13,022 bases of DNA from a candidate division TM6 bacterium UASB124 (GTDB taxonomy: Bacteria > Dependentiae > Babeliae > Babeliales > RVW-14). The notes beneath the pieces are model-generated. The model was not told the origin of the DNA and did no database searches. It saw nothing but the letters and a program-made list of their open reading frames with translations. The position numbers and the translations under genes were made by a program. Location: positions 633,111 through 646,132 of the forward strand of contig LDIV01000001.1 in the NCBI GenBank assembly GCA_001468855.1. The letters run 5' to 3'. Below, one piece after another: positions 1 through 7,626 of this stretch (position 1 is the first letter of the stretch; each line of letters starts with the position of its first letter).

Positions 1-79
1 GAATAACTTTGCAGAAAGATATCTCTTATCCCCAAAAGCTTTTCCCCATAAATTTCGGCGAAAGGTATTTATCTTTTCA

Positions 80-102
80 AGAATTTTCAAACCTCGAACT
101 CA
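80..102 (-). repeat. Edge repeat copy 1 (inverted partner at 13000-13022)
   Basis: Read on the minus strand, this 23-nt stretch begins TGAGTTCGAGG and ends TTTGAAAATTCT. It matches the plus-strand sequence at 13000-13022 at 21 of 23 positions; the differences are T/C at position 5 and A/G at position 9. Similarity stops on the inner side at 102/103. On the outer side copy 2 ends with the window, so the full length of the repeat is unknown and could include all of 1-102. It lies 24 nt beyond the stop of the secreted-protein gene. A TATAAT hexamer sits just inside it on the minus strand (112-107), without a good -35. What the element does is unknown. Confidence 0.7.
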
Positions 103-126
103 GGTTATTATAGAAGATTCTTTTTA

Positions 127-1809
127 TTATTGGTTTTCTGTGTTGGGGTTGGATTCTATTATGGGCTTTTGAATCGGTGCATAAATTGGTTGTTGCTGTT
201 GTGGTGATATTATCTTTAAAAGACCTTTTTGCATAGCTGTAGGAGTTGGCTGTTGTGCTGGTGCTGATTCTTCCGGAGTGTTTATTATGGGTTTTTGAAT
301 CGGTGCATAAATTGGTTGTTGTTGTGCTATTAGCTGCTGACTTGAAACAGAAGATGAAGAGGAAGTTGTTGCTTGTCGTTGCTGCTGCGAAAGGCCCTGG
401 CACTTTGATGCAGCGATTGGCGCTTGTTGTTGCTGGGTTGGCGTATATTGAAGCTGGCCAGCTTTCCCTCTTCTTCGTAATATACGTCCTTCTTGAGAAA
501 GCCCGATTTCTCTTCGTGTCTTTTCACCAGGGGAAGCTTTGACTGATTGTTGCTTTTTAGGATCAACTAAATAATAATCTTCTAAAGGAGCTTGAGGATC
601 AAAAATTTGTTTAAAATTAGCGCTATAACATATCATATTCGGCTGATCAAAATATTTTCGGTAACTGTCTATTTCTTTATCGTCACCATTACCTTGTGCC
701 CAATACAAAAGAGATGTTATTTTTTGGTTAAAACGTGGGGTTTTATCAATACCTTGAATATCTTTAAACAGTTCGTACATTTTATTCAGAAGCAATTGAG
801 CGGTTGCTTTACCGGGATTTGCATAAATCACAATACGAGGCAAATTACGCTCAATAGTTTCTTGTGTTTCTGTAGTTACTATTTTGAAAGCAGCAATTGA
901 GTTTCTTATTTCATGATCTTGTTCTATTTCTTGCAATAGAGTGATGGTGATTCGTTCGATATCATCAAACTTGGGCATTAAGTGGATTTTATATAAGTTG
1001 ACAAGCCAATCAAAAATGGCTGGATCGCCAATATTAAGAGCCCCCTTGAGTGTTATTTCATCTTGTGTTTTTACTGTGGTAAAAGGGGTATTTAAGCAGA
1101 TTATACGTCTATCGTTTGTAGTGTTAAAAAACACCCATCCCTTGTGATATGTGTCGCATATAATATTGTTTTCTTCTGCTAATTGATTGCATACAGCTCT
1201 TATTCTAGTGAGGCGTATGCGATCACGTATATTTTGAGGAGTGTTAATCAGGTCATTAAGAGATTTAAACTTCCGAAAGTTGTCATAATTTTTTTTTTCA
1301 AAATAAGTATGATATTTCTCAGGCAAACAATCAAAGAGAATTGGGTAGTTTTGCTTGAACAATGTTAGTTCTTGCGTGGTCATTTTTTGTGGTTTAAATG
1401 GGTTGGCGTATATAATCTTTTTTTTTTCTTGCCATAGTACGTTGTTGCTACTAATGAAAAATTCATGTGTACTTGCTTGATTATCAATTGTAGAGATATG
1501 TGGGTTTGTAGTGTCTGAATAAATGACGGTTGGTCTATCAGCAAATTCCCCCAATGCTATCTGTATATGATCACCTCTTCTTTTAGCAAAGGTTACTGGC
1601 TTATTGCCATCTAATTTCCCGTTATATTCTCTATCACCTAATTTAATTGTTACATCAGTATTGTTTTGTTCTCCAATAAAAGATAGTTGGACGGGTAGTG
1701 TTGGTTCTACTTTTGCTGAAGTTTTTGGCTCAGCCCCCATCAAAAAGTTGAATGAAAATACTATAAATGCTAAAGAAAGTTGTGAAAATAACTTCTTTGA
1801 ATCAATCAT
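127..1809 (-). CDS. Secreted protein of unknown function with Q-rich repeated C-terminal tail
   Basis: This 560-residue protein is not recognised. A Sec-type signal peptide is clear: MIDSKK, then a hydrophobic core at residues 7-24 (LFSQLSLAFIVFSFNFLM), with likely cleavage near GA-EP at 25-27. The product is therefore exported to the periplasm, outer membrane or outside. Residues 30-420 look like a mixed, globular domain with no motif I can assign. Residues 420-450 are basic (TRREIG, RILRRRGK). From 455 to the end the chain is low complexity, rich in Q, P, S and T, and a 14-residue block (QQQPIYAPIQKPII) occurs at 496-509 and again at 538-551. The ATG at 1809 is supported by AAAGGAGA at 1824-1817, 7 nt upstream. 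It follows sufD on the same strand after a 139-nt gap that holds a palindrome, so it may be transcribed separately. Host-interaction or surface roles are possible but unproven. Confidence 0.85.
   Translation of the reverse strand: MIDSKKLFSQLSLAFIVFSFNFLMGAEPKTSAKVEPTLPVQLSFIGEQNNTDVTIKLGDREYNGKLDGNKPVTFAKRRGDHIQIALGEFADRPTVIYSDTTNPHISTIDNQASTHEFFISSNNVLWQEKKKIIYANPFKPQKMTTQELTLFKQNYPILFDCLPEKYHTYFEKKNYDNFRKFKSLNDLINTPQNIRDRIRLTRIRAVCNQLAEENNIICDTYHKGWVFFNTTNDRRIICLNTPFTTVKTQDEITLKGALNIGDPAIFDWLVNLYKIHLMPKFDDIERITITLLQEIEQDHEIRNSIAAFKIVTTETQETIERNLPRIVIYANPGKATAQLLLNKMYELFKDIQGIDKTPRFNQKITSLLYWAQGNGDDKEIDSYRKYFDQPNMICYSANFKQIFDPQAPLEDYYLVDPKKQQSVKASPGEKTRREIGLSQEGRILRRRGKAGQLQYTPTQQQQAPIAASKCQGLSQQQRQATTSSSSSVSSQQLIAQQQPIYAPIQKPIINTPEESAPAQQPTPTAMQKGLLKIISPQQQQPIYAPIQKPIIESNPNTENQ
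157..326 (-). repeat. In-frame direct repeat in the tail of the secreted protein
   Basis: Two 44-nt direct repeats lie at 157-200 and 283-326. They are offset by 126 nt (42 codons) and identical at 41 of 44 positions. They encode the duplicated QQQPIYAPIQKPII block. The near-identity at DNA level suggests a recent internal duplication, and the repeats could recombine to change tail length. Confidence 0.9.
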
Positions 1810-1860
1810 AAAAGGGTCTCCTTTCCTCTTAATTGATTATCTTTTTTCCGATAAGTTAAA

Positions 1861-1887
1861 TGTATCAAACAGATCTGTTAAGATACA
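1861..1887. promoter_or_regulatory. Palindromic element upstream of the secreted-protein gene
   Basis: A perfect 12-bp palindrome, AACAGATCTGTT (1868-1879), is nested inside outer arms TGTATC (1861-1866) and GATACA (1882-1887). A 1 x 2 asymmetric spacer separates the inner and outer parts. It lies 52-78 nt upstream of the minus-strand start at 1809 and beyond the end of sufD (1949). It could be an operator for a dimeric regulator, or an RNA hairpin. No T-run follows it on the minus strand, so it is a poor intrinsic terminator for sufD. A TATAAA hexamer is present on the minus strand nearby (1913-1908), without a convincing -35. Confidence 0.45.
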
Positions 1888-1948
1888 AAAAGAGAAAATT
1901 TATTTTATTTTATACTGCGACAGAGGTATTGTGTTATTTGAATAATTT

Positions 1949-2692
1949 TTAGATTTTCAAGAATCCATCAATGATCATTTTTTTAGCCGTTTCTTCTTCA
2001 ACACCTCTGCTTTGAAGATAAAAAAGGTGATCTTTATCGATTGAACTTATTGCAGCACCATGTTTGCAAGCAACATTGTTATTCTTGATTTCAAGCTGAG
2101 GAACTGTAATGACTTTTGCCGTTTTGCTAAGGAGTAAATTTTTATTTGATTGTTCTGCGACAGTACAATGTGCTGCTTTGGCGACTTGAATCATATTTGT
2201 GCATAAAAGTTGGGCTTGATCGTCAAGGACCCCTTTGATAATAATATTGCTTTTGGTGTTTGCTGCCTGATGATCTTGAAGTGTTTTGAAGGTAAAGATT
2301 TTTTCATTGGTTCCATGGCATGAGCACATAAGTGTTGCTTGGGCGTTTCTCCCGGCCAATCTGACTGTTAAAGATTTTTCAATAGTATTTGTATGGAGAT
2401 TTGTTTGTTGTTTGCCTGCTGGTTGAAAAGTAAGCTGATAATTTAAAACACAGTAACGGTTTAATGAAAATTCTATGGAGTGATTAATTACGTTAACATC
2501 ATGGATGTTGTGCGCATCTACAAGGTCATCGATAATGTCGATGGCAACCGAAGGTGCAAGTGTGATAGTAAGCGCCAATGTATGTGGAATTTTATTATCA
2601 ACAAATTGACTGCTGATAAGTTCTCTGAGCGATAATGTATGATCTGAGTCGGTGCCCAAATAAATACCGAGTTTACATGGTAGCGTATTCAT
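1949..2692 (-). CDS. sufD: SufD-like Fe-S cluster scaffold subunit, short form
   Basis: This is a SufB/SufD-family protein. In known systems SufD pairs with SufB in the SufBC2D complex that assembles Fe-S clusters in the cytoplasm. The C-terminal family signature is clear: ACKHGAAISSIDKD (residues 208-221), then HLFYLQSRG and MIIDGF. His211 aligns with E. coli SufD His360 at the SufB interface. At 247 residues it is much shorter than E. coli SufD (423). It keeps the beta-helix core but lacks much of the N-terminal region, and it ends at DGFLKI without the usual C-terminal helices. I chose ATG at 2692 over the upstream GTG at 2701 because GGAGGGG (2707-2701) sits 8 nt before it and it forms an ATGA overlap with the sufB stop, which suggests translational coupling. 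sufC is not adjacent. Confidence 0.88.
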   Translation of the reverse strand: MNTLPCKLGIYLGTDSDHTLSLRELISSQFVDNKIPHTLALTITLAPSVAIDIIDDLVDAHNIHDVNVINHSIEFSLNRYCVLNYQLTFQPAGKQQTNLHTNTIEKSLTVRLAGRNAQATLMCSCHGTNEKIFTFKTLQDHQAANTKSNIIIKGVLDDQAQLLCTNMIQVAKAAHCTVAEQSNKNLLLSKTAKVITVPQLEIKNNNVACKHGAAISSIDKDHLFYLQSRGVEEETAKKMIIDGFLKI

Positions 2693-4098
2693 CCTACACA
2701 CCCCTCCATTTCAAGTTCAATGAGCCGATTCATTTCAACGGCAAATTCCATAGGTAACTGTTTTACAAATGGTTCAATAAAGCCATTAACAATCATTGTG
2801 CGAGCCGTATTGGCATTAAGTCCGCGACTCATAAGATAAAAAAGTTGTTCATCATTGAGCTTGCTTACGGTTGCTTCGTGTCCGATATCAATATTGTTAG
2901 CGGCAACGTTAATGTAAGGATATGCATCAGCACGAGACTGCTCGTCAAGAATTAGTGCATTACATTGAACATATGATTTGCAATTTTCTGCTTCCTGAAT
3001 AACTTTTACCATTCCTCGATAACTTGAGCGTCCTCCGCGTGAGCTGATTGATTTTGAAATAATGCGTGAGTGTGTTTGTGGTGCCTGATGAATAACTTTA
3101 CTTCCTGTATCCTGAATTTGTCCTGCTGCGCTTGCCAATGCAATAGAAAGAACCTCGGCGCGAGCTCCTTGTTCTTTAAGAATTACGGCAGGATATTTCA
3201 TTGTAATACCACTGCCAAAATTACCGTCAATCCATTCGATTATTGCATCTTGATGAGCAATAGCACGTTTTGTAACAAGGTTATAAACATTTTTAGACCA
3301 ATTTTGGATGGTGTAGTATCTAACGCGAGCACCCTTTTTAGCAATAATTTCGACCACTGCGCTATGCAAAGAGTGTGCCGCATATGTTGGTGCCGTACAT
3401 CCTTCAATGTACGTAACATGGCTGTTCTCATCTGCAATGATCAATGTGCGTTCAAATTGTCCCATTTTTTGTGCGTTGATACGGAAATATGCTTGTAGTG
3501 GAATGGTAACATGTGTGCCTTTGGGTACATAAATAAAACTTCCACCGCTCCACACAGCGGTATTGAGCGCTGCAAATTTATTATCGTCATGGGGGACAAT
3601 AGTACAAAAATATTCTTTGAATAAATTTGGATATTGTTTAAGGGCTGTATCGGTATCAAGAAAGATGATACCTTGTTCTGCCCATTCGGTTTTCAAGTTA
3701 TGGTAGACAACCTCTGATTCAAATTGAGCACTTAGTCCGGCAAGATATTTTTTTTCAGCATCGGGAACGCCAAGACGATTGAATGTGTTTTTTATATGAT
3801 CAGGGACGTTTTCCCACGAGGTAAATTGCTGTTGAGATGGTTTAAGATAATAATAGATATCATTGATATTGAGTTTATGTAGGTCCGGCCCCCACTGTGG
3901 AAGTGGTGATGCAAGAAAATGATTAAGTCCTTTGAGTCGTTGCTCAAGCATCCATAAAGGTTCTTGTTTACGAGCTGATATGTCACATACAATACGTTCG
4001 TTAAGCCCGAGGTCAGATTTGTATTCATAAACTTCGGGACTTACAAATTCATGCGAGTTGTCTAACTGAGGAGGAAGTGGTTCGTTTGTTGATTCCAT
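2689..4098 (-). CDS. sufB: SufB, Fe-S cluster assembly scaffold
   Basis: SufB is the scaffold on which the SufBCD complex builds nascent Fe-S clusters in the cytoplasm. The 469-residue length is normal for the family. Diagnostic stretches include WSGGSFIYVPKG (183-194), SSRGGRSSYRGMVKV (352-366), the DAYPYINV segment (391-398), IGHEATVSKLNDEQLFYLMSRG (405-426) and ELEMEG (461-466). Cys379 (VQCNAL) aligns with the essential E. coli SufB Cys405, and His407/Glu408 with His433/Glu434. Glu443-Phe444 and the LPMEFAVEMN helix at the C-terminus are intact, unlike in the neighbouring SufD. The ATG at 4098 has AGGA about 7 nt upstream. The gene is preceded by its own candidate promoter (4168-4140) and overlaps sufD by 4 nt, so the two are probably made in stoichiometric amounts. 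Confidence 0.97.
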   Translation of the reverse strand: MESTNEPLPPQLDNSHEFVSPEVYEYKSDLGLNERIVCDISARKQEPLWMLEQRLKGLNHFLASPLPQWGPDLHKLNINDIYYYLKPSQQQFTSWENVPDHIKNTFNRLGVPDAEKKYLAGLSAQFESEVVYHNLKTEWAEQGIIFLDTDTALKQYPNLFKEYFCTIVPHDDNKFAALNTAVWSGGSFIYVPKGTHVTIPLQAYFRINAQKMGQFERTLIIADENSHVTYIEGCTAPTYAAHSLHSAVVEIIAKKGARVRYYTIQNWSKNVYNLVTKRAIAHQDAIIEWIDGNFGSGITMKYPAVILKEQGARAEVLSIALASAAGQIQDTGSKVIHQAPQTHSRIISKSISSRGGRSSYRGMVKVIQEAENCKSYVQCNALILDEQSRADAYPYINVAANNIDIGHEATVSKLNDEQLFYLMSRGLNANTARTMIVNGFIEPFVKQLPMEFAVEMNRLIELEMEGCVG

Positions 4099-4139
4099 AC
4101 CATCCTAAACATAGTTAAAACCGTTTATTTATATTCTCT

Positions 4140-4168
4140 ATTATACATTAAATACAGCAACCTGAGAA
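4140..4168 (-). promoter_or_regulatory. Candidate sigma70 promoter for sufBD
   Basis: On the minus strand TTCTCA (4168-4163) and a consensus TATAAT (4145-4140) are 17 nt apart. The -35 matches TTGACA at 4 of 6 positions. This places transcription start near 4133, about 35 nt before the sufB ATG. I see no recognisable operator or IscR-type site. Confidence 0.55.
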
Positions 4169-4171
4169 GTG

Positions 4172-4190
4172 GCTTTTAATATATAAAAGC
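4172..4190 (-). terminator. AT-rich hairpin after mnmG, weak terminator candidate
   Basis: GCTTTTA (4172-4178) and TAAAAGC (4184-4190) form a perfect 7-bp stem around a 5-nt loop, just past the mnmG stop and before the sufB promoter. The position suits an end of the mnmG transcript. However, the stem is weak and no T-run follows it on the minus strand, so it may only be a boundary element or stabiliser. Confidence 0.3.
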
Positions 4191-4192
4191 AG

Positions 4193-6046
4193 CTAAAAAC
4201 CATCATTTTTTGTGTTTTTTTCAGCAATTCTCAGGTTGAAAATCAAAACAGAGATGGCGGCTGGGGTCATCCCAGGGATAAGTTGGGCCTGGGCAATAGT
4301 ATTTGGTTTGTAATACGTTAACTTCTGTTGAAGCTCTTTACTTAGGCCCGGCATGTTGAGGTAATTAAAGTTGCTATCAATTTTCATGCCTTGATAACGT
4401 ACTATTTTTTCTGCTTCGCGTTTTTCTTTTTGCAGATACCCATCATATTTTATTTCAGCGTGAATGCAAAGGAGTGCTCGGTTGGTAAGTGCTGATGGTT
4501 GTATATTTTTTGTGGCTAGCAATGGTATAAGTATCTCCTTAACTGTGTTGCGTTGAGTTTCTGTAAATTCTATACAATGAAGTAACTTAAATAATTCACC
4601 GCCAACTTCTTGAGTGATTGCTACACTTTGCTCGATAACTTTTTTTTCTTCTAAAAATTGATTATAGAGATCTTCTGAAATCAGTCCCAATTGTTTACCA
4701 TAGGGCATTAGACGTAAAAAGACGTTGTCTTGTCGTAATAATAGACGGCGTTCGGCACGCGACGTAAACATACGGTAGGGTTCGTCAGCTCCAAGTGTGA
4801 TAAGGTCATCGATCATGACACCGATGTAACTTTCAGTACGGCTTAAAATAAATGGCCCCTTGCCGGTATGTTTAAGATGCGCATTAATGCCGGCTATAAG
4901 TCCCTGGCCTGCGGCTTCTTCATATCCTGTTGTACCATTAATTTGTCCAGCAAGAAAAAGTCCTTGAACGGTTTTGGTTTCAAGTGTCGGCTGTAAATTT
5001 GTTGGCTGAATGAAATCATATTCTATGGCATATCCGCATTTACTGATGATGGCATTTTCAAAGCCTCTAATGCTGCGAATATATGCTTGTTGAATACTGA
5101 GAGGTAGTGATGTAGATATTCCTGCTGGATATACCTCATCACATGTTTCACCTTCTGGCTCTATAAAAACATGGTGCATTGTTCGGTCTGGGTACCGGCC
5201 TACCTTATCTTCAATCGACGGGCAGTAACGTGGCCCTACCCCTTTAATGTTGCCACTATACAGAGCTGAAAGATGTAGGTTTTTTCTGATGATTTCATGA
5301 GTTACCTGATTGGTGTAGGTGGTATAACAAGGTATTTTTTCTTGAACAGTACGTGGTTCGAATTCAAAAAGATAGTCGAGTGGTTCGCAAATTTGTTGAT
5401 CGAATAAGGTGTAATTAAGGCTTGATTTTACAAGCCGTGGTGGTGTCCCTGTCTTAAGGCGTCCAAGTTTTGCCCCCATTGCAGAAGCAAGTGATTGTGA
5501 TAATCCGTAAGCTGCATCTTCACTGCGCCGACCGGCTTTATAGCGAGTTCGTCCAATATGAACAAGTCCGTTAAGGAATGTACCGGTGGTAATGACGACA
5601 GATGGTGCATAAAAAGTTTTACCATCAGTTGTACGAATGCCAGTGACTGTTTGATTTTCGGTCATCAATTCAATGGCCATGGCCTCAATAATAGTCAGGT
5701 TTGGTGTACTGAGAAGATATTCAGTTGCTAATTTGCTATAAGCAAATTTATCAATTTGTAACCGTAGGCCTTGAACAGCTGGTCCTTTGCGAGTGTTGAG
5801 CATGCGGGCCTGAAGATAGGTTTTGGAGCATAATTGAGGCATGAGGCCGCCAAGAGCGCTTACTTCAAACACAATATGACCCTTGCCGAGTCCACCTATT
5901 GATGGATTACATGGCATTGTAGCAATCTTATGAAGATCTAGAGTAAGTAAAAGTGTTCGTGAGCCCATCTTTGCCGCGGCGTAAGCAGCTTCAACACCTG
6001 CGTGACCACCACCGACGATAATGACGTCAAAGGTTGTTGTATGCAT
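4193..6046 (-). CDS. mnmG: MnmG (GidA), tRNA uridine-34 carboxymethylaminomethyl synthase subunit
   Basis: With MnmE, MnmG installs the (carboxymethyl)aminomethyl group on wobble U34 of certain tRNAs, using FAD, NADH and methylene-tetrahydrofolate. The 617 residues are close to E. coli (629). The FAD-binding Rossmann motif VGGGHAGVEAA (11-21) opens the protein. MPCNPSIGGLGKGH (44-57) carries Cys46, and GPRYCPSIEDKVGRYPDR (271-288) carries Cys275, equivalent to the catalytic Cys277 of E. coli. The second FAD signature FLAGQINGTTGYEEAAGQG is at 364-382. The C-terminal helical domain that binds MnmE/tRNA is present (LNMPGLS onward). The ATG at 6046 has only a modest AGG about 8 nt upstream. The gene follows the photolyase gene by 49 nt on the same strand and may be co-transcribed with it. 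MnmE is not in the window. Confidence 0.98.
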   Translation of the reverse strand: MHTTTFDVIIVGGGHAGVEAAYAAAKMGSRTLLLTLDLHKIATMPCNPSIGGLGKGHIVFEVSALGGLMPQLCSKTYLQARMLNTRKGPAVQGLRLQIDKFAYSKLATEYLLSTPNLTIIEAMAIELMTENQTVTGIRTTDGKTFYAPSVVITTGTFLNGLVHIGRTRYKAGRRSEDAAYGLSQSLASAMGAKLGRLKTGTPPRLVKSSLNYTLFDQQICEPLDYLFEFEPRTVQEKIPCYTTYTNQVTHEIIRKNLHLSALYSGNIKGVGPRYCPSIEDKVGRYPDRTMHHVFIEPEGETCDEVYPAGISTSLPLSIQQAYIRSIRGFENAIISKCGYAIEYDFIQPTNLQPTLETKTVQGLFLAGQINGTTGYEEAAGQGLIAGINAHLKHTGKGPFILSRTESYIGVMIDDLITLGADEPYRMFTSRAERRLLLRQDNVFLRLMPYGKQLGLISEDLYNQFLEEKKVIEQSVAITQEVGGELFKLLHCIEFTETQRNTVKEILIPLLATKNIQPSALTNRALLCIHAEIKYDGYLQKEKREAEKIVRYQGMKIDSNFNYLNMPGLSKELQQKLTYYKPNTIAQAQLIPGMTPAAISVLIFNLRIAEKNTKNDGF

Positions 6047-6095
6047 CTATTAAACCTATAAAAAAGCCTGGGAATATTGTTATTTGCCCCGTTGA

Positions 6096-7511
6096 TTATC
6101 TTACACGAAGCTTGATTTCTTTACAAACAGCCGTCTTAAACCAGAATTTGGCTCTTGGAGCCTCTTGTTCATGATTAATGATGGGTTTGGGGTAGTTACT
6201 TATTAAGTGAATTGTTGTTTTGAATAATGTATGGATAGTTTGTACAGGTATGTTTTTGAGCTCTGGGACCCATTTTTTTATGTATAAGCAATTTTTATCG
6301 AATTTTTTTTGTTGCAGCCAGGGATTAAAGATACGAAAATAGGGCAGTGCGTCAGCTCCTGTTGATGCTGCCCATTGCCAGTTTCCATTGTTTACTGATG
6401 GATCATAATCAATGAGCTTAGTGGCAAAGTATCGCTCTCCTAAGCGCCAATCAATATGAAGATCTTTAGTTAAAAATGAAGCAACAATCATACGTACTCG
6501 GTTGTGCATGAAGCCGGTAGCATTGAGTTGGCGCATTCCGGCATCAACAATAGGAAAACCAGTTTTTCCTTGGCACCAAGCATCAAATAATTTTTTGTTA
6601 TCTTTCCATGGCAGACAATCATATTTTTTATGGAATGCATGACCAAAAACATGCGGAAAATTGAAGGCTATGTGAGTAAAAAAATCCCTCCAATATAATT
6701 GGCGGATAAGTGGATGTGTGTGTCCTAGTTGTTTGGCGATTGTATGCCATGCTTCTCTGATTGAACAGGTTCCAAATTTAAGATGAGCAGATAATCCTGT
6801 TGTTTTTTCAAAGGCAGGATAATCACGGTCGTGTGTATAATTACGAAAGTCTGAAAGGTTATTAAGAATTTTTAAAGCATTGCTTCGTCCACCGTGAGTG
6901 AAAATATTTTTATTGGGCTGAGGTGAAATTTTTTTAAAAAAAGTTTCAGGGTGTGATCCCTTGATGGATTTTGTAAAAAAATTTTTATGAGTATTGTTGA
7001 TTGGCTTGGCAACAGGATCTTTATATGCTCTTTTAAAGAATGGTGTAAAAATGGTATAGGGTGTGCCATCGTTTTTAACAATAGCTTCAGGTTCATTTAA
7101 TAATACGTCAGCATAGCTATGAAAATCGATATTATGTTGCGTGCAGACATTTTTAATTGCACGATCACGTTTGATGCTGAAAGGTGTATAGTCACGGTTA
7201 ACAAAAACAGCTTGAATGCATTGTGTTTTAATTAGTTTTTTTACAATATTTGATGGTGTGCCGTAAAAGAAATAGAGATGGGCTTTGTGTTTATGAAGTT
7301 GTTTATCAAGGTCGAAGAGTGACTCGAGCATGAATTGTATGGCATGAGAACTTTTATATCTGTTCTTATTGGTAATTTGTGCATGATCAAATATGAAACA
7401 CGGTATAACCTTCTCTGAGTCAGCTAATGCGTTAATTAATCCGAGATTATCTTCAATGCGGAGATCGCGCCTGAAGATAAAAAGGGCTGTCTTATATCTT
7501 ATAGTTGGCAT
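6096..7511 (-). CDS. phrB: Class I deoxyribodipyrimidine (CPD) photolyase
   Basis: Photolyase uses blue light and FADH- to split UV-induced cyclobutane pyrimidine dimers. This 471-residue protein has the N-terminal antenna domain (LFIFRRDLRIEDN, 10-22) and the C-terminal FAD domain (YPAFEKTTGLSAHLKFGTCS, 231-250, then LYWRDFF, 272-278). The electron-transfer tryptophan triad is complete: Trp302, Trp355 and Trp378 align with E. coli Trp306, Trp359 and Trp382. NNGNWQWAASTGADALPYF (374-392) is the family signature. The antenna cofactor (folate or deazaflavin) cannot be told from sequence. Conserved core residues favour CPD photolyase over a cryptochrome. The ATG at 7511 has AAGAGAG about 6 nt upstream. 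It is the first gene of the leftward run, divergent from the outer-membrane protein gene. Intact active-site residues indicate selection for function. Confidence 0.95.
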   Translation of the reverse strand: MPTIRYKTALFIFRRDLRIEDNLGLINALADSEKVIPCFIFDHAQITNKNRYKSSHAIQFMLESLFDLDKQLHKHKAHLYFFYGTPSNIVKKLIKTQCIQAVFVNRDYTPFSIKRDRAIKNVCTQHNIDFHSYADVLLNEPEAIVKNDGTPYTIFTPFFKRAYKDPVAKPINNTHKNFFTKSIKGSHPETFFKKISPQPNKNIFTHGGRSNALKILNNLSDFRNYTHDRDYPAFEKTTGLSAHLKFGTCSIREAWHTIAKQLGHTHPLIRQLYWRDFFTHIAFNFPHVFGHAFHKKYDCLPWKDNKKLFDAWCQGKTGFPIVDAGMRQLNATGFMHNRVRMIVASFLTKDLHIDWRLGERYFATKLIDYDPSVNNGNWQWAASTGADALPYFRIFNPWLQQKKFDKNCLYIKKWVPELKNIPVQTIHTLFKTTIHLISNYPKPIINHEQEAPRAKFWFKTAVCKEIKLRVR

Positions 7512-7525
7512 AGTTTACTCTCTTC

Positions 7526-7555
7526 TTGACCAGTTTGATTGTATAATGATATAAG
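7526..7555 (+). promoter_or_regulatory. Candidate extended -10 promoter for the outer-membrane protein gene
   Basis: TTGACC (7526-7531) and TATAAG (7550-7555) are 18 nt apart, with TG-A directly before the -10 (TGATATAAG), an extended -10 arrangement. Start of transcription would be near 7562, about 65 nt before the ATG at 7627. A second TATAAT (7542-7547) overlaps but has no matching -35 at standard spacing. A small inverted repeat, GTGTA/TACAC (7560-7564, 7572-7576), sits at the predicted start. I found no clear minus-strand promoter for the photolyase in this 97-nt gap. Confidence 0.5.
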
Positions 7556-7626
7556 ACAAGTGTATTTTGGTTACACAAGAGAAGTAAAGAAAAAATTGAA
7601 AAGGCCGTTTGCGAGAAAGACAGAGC

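Noticed and set aside
35..44. Palindrome AAAAGCTTTT near the left edge as a terminator
   Set aside because: The stem has only one G-C pair per arm and no usable loop; this is a simple AT-rich palindrome.
158..400. Possible CRISPR-like or tandem satellite array from repeated TGTTG/ATTGG words
   Set aside because: The repetition reflects Gln-rich codons and one in-frame duplication inside a coding region, not regularly spaced repeats with unique spacers.
77..403. Minus-strand 108-residue frame overlapping the secreted-protein gene
   Set aside because: It lies inside the 127-1809 gene in another frame, is Thr/Asn-rich from the translated repeats, and has no ribosome binding site.
3070..3498. 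Plus-strand 142-residue frame opposite sufB
   Set aside because: It is antisense to highly conserved sufB codons and has no family features; this is a shadow frame.
7609..7626. TTG start at 7609 for the outer-membrane protein
   Set aside because: It would add charged residues (MRERQS) before the signal peptide. ATG at 7627 gives a normal leader, although the ribosome binding site is weak in both cases.
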